Below, piece after piece: positions 63,991 to 64,000 of a stretch of DNA of 64,000 nucleotides. The position numbers and the translations under genes are program-made. The notes beneath the pieces are model-generated. The model ran no database searches, was not told where the DNA came from, and was given only the letters and a program-made list of their open reading frames with translations. The stretch is from Taudactylus pleione (Eukaryota > Chordata > Amphibia > Anura > Myobatrachidae), in NCBI GenBank assembly GCA_031769625.1, contig JAUIMM010000890.1:124001-188000 (forward strand), written 5' to 3'. Position 1 is the first letter of the stretch; the number at the start of each line of letters is the position of its first letter.

Positions 63991-64000
63991 GGGTACGTAT

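Larger units (their letters stand above)
56606..64000 (+). other. PDZD8: Intron 1 of the PDZD8-like gene (5' part)
   Basis: No sequence resembling the continuation of PDZD8 after exon 1 was found in any + frame up to the window end. Intron 1 is therefore at least 7.4 kb and continues beyond 64,000. It is built almost wholly from four tandem repeat arrays separated by about 1 kb of ordinary sequence. Confidence 0.75.
60571..64000. repeat. Minisatellite of mixed 22-bp and 14-bp units
   Basis: The array is built on GATTGTATAGGTGTGTACGT with a two-base GT or AT end (22 bp), interspersed with 14-bp units that lack the second GTGTACGT-like half (GATTGTATAGGTAT). It starts at 60,571 and runs past the right edge, so at least 3.4 kb and about 170 units are present. 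Variation is heavy at TACGT/TAGGT/TACAT, which creates or removes a CpG. Minus-strand open frames of up to 272 codons, rich in Thr-Tyr-Asn-His, arise from the repeat and are not called as genes. Confidence 0.95.

Overview
The window is eukaryotic, vertebrate-type DNA and contains no bacterial features. It holds one recognisable gene segment: the promoter, first coding exon and start of intron 1 of a PDZD8-type gene on the + strand. PDZD8 is an ER-anchored, SMP-domain lipid-transfer and tether protein. Everything else is tandem repeat, at six distinct unit sizes. The species cannot be read from the sequence. An amphibian or another repeat-rich, non-mammalian vertebrate is my guess, not a demonstrated fact.

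Layout. (1) 1 to about 55,397: one uninterrupted satellite array with a 48-bp monomer (47-bp and a few 35-bp variants), roughly 1,150 copies, all in one orientation and running off the left edge. It has nested higher-order structure, with offsets of about 1.08, 2.16, 2.78, 3.59, 4.93, 7.04 and 10.2-10.7 kb. (2) 55,398-55,874: a GC-rich proximal promoter and 5' UTR built from five copies of an 82-bp unit. Each copy carries a CCAAT box exactly 21 bp before a GTCANNTGAC E-box element. (3) 55,875-56,605: coding exon 1, encoding a signal anchor and an SMP domain and ending at a GT splice donor. (4) 56,606 to about 58,233: the last 62-74 bp of exon 1, its splice donor and the first intron bases are amplified into 11 further full copies plus a truncated one. 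(5) 58,285-59,420: a C-rich minisatellite of 37 units, each ending in a polypyrimidine tract plus CAG. It is followed at 59,427-59,447 by a candidate 15-nt microexon with a perfect GTAAGT donor. (6) 59,448-60,570: mostly single-copy intron DNA with a three-copy 79-bp repeat. (7) 60,571-64,000: a 22/14-bp minisatellite running off the right edge.

The most unusual points are the promoter-proximal 55-kb satellite whose monomer is CpG-free and contains a partial CTCF-like core, the five-fold CCAAT/E-box promoter module with invariant spacing, and intron 1 beginning with an array of duplicated splice donors followed by an array of acceptor-like motifs. The long open frames inside the repeats are explained by repeat arithmetic and are not called as genes.
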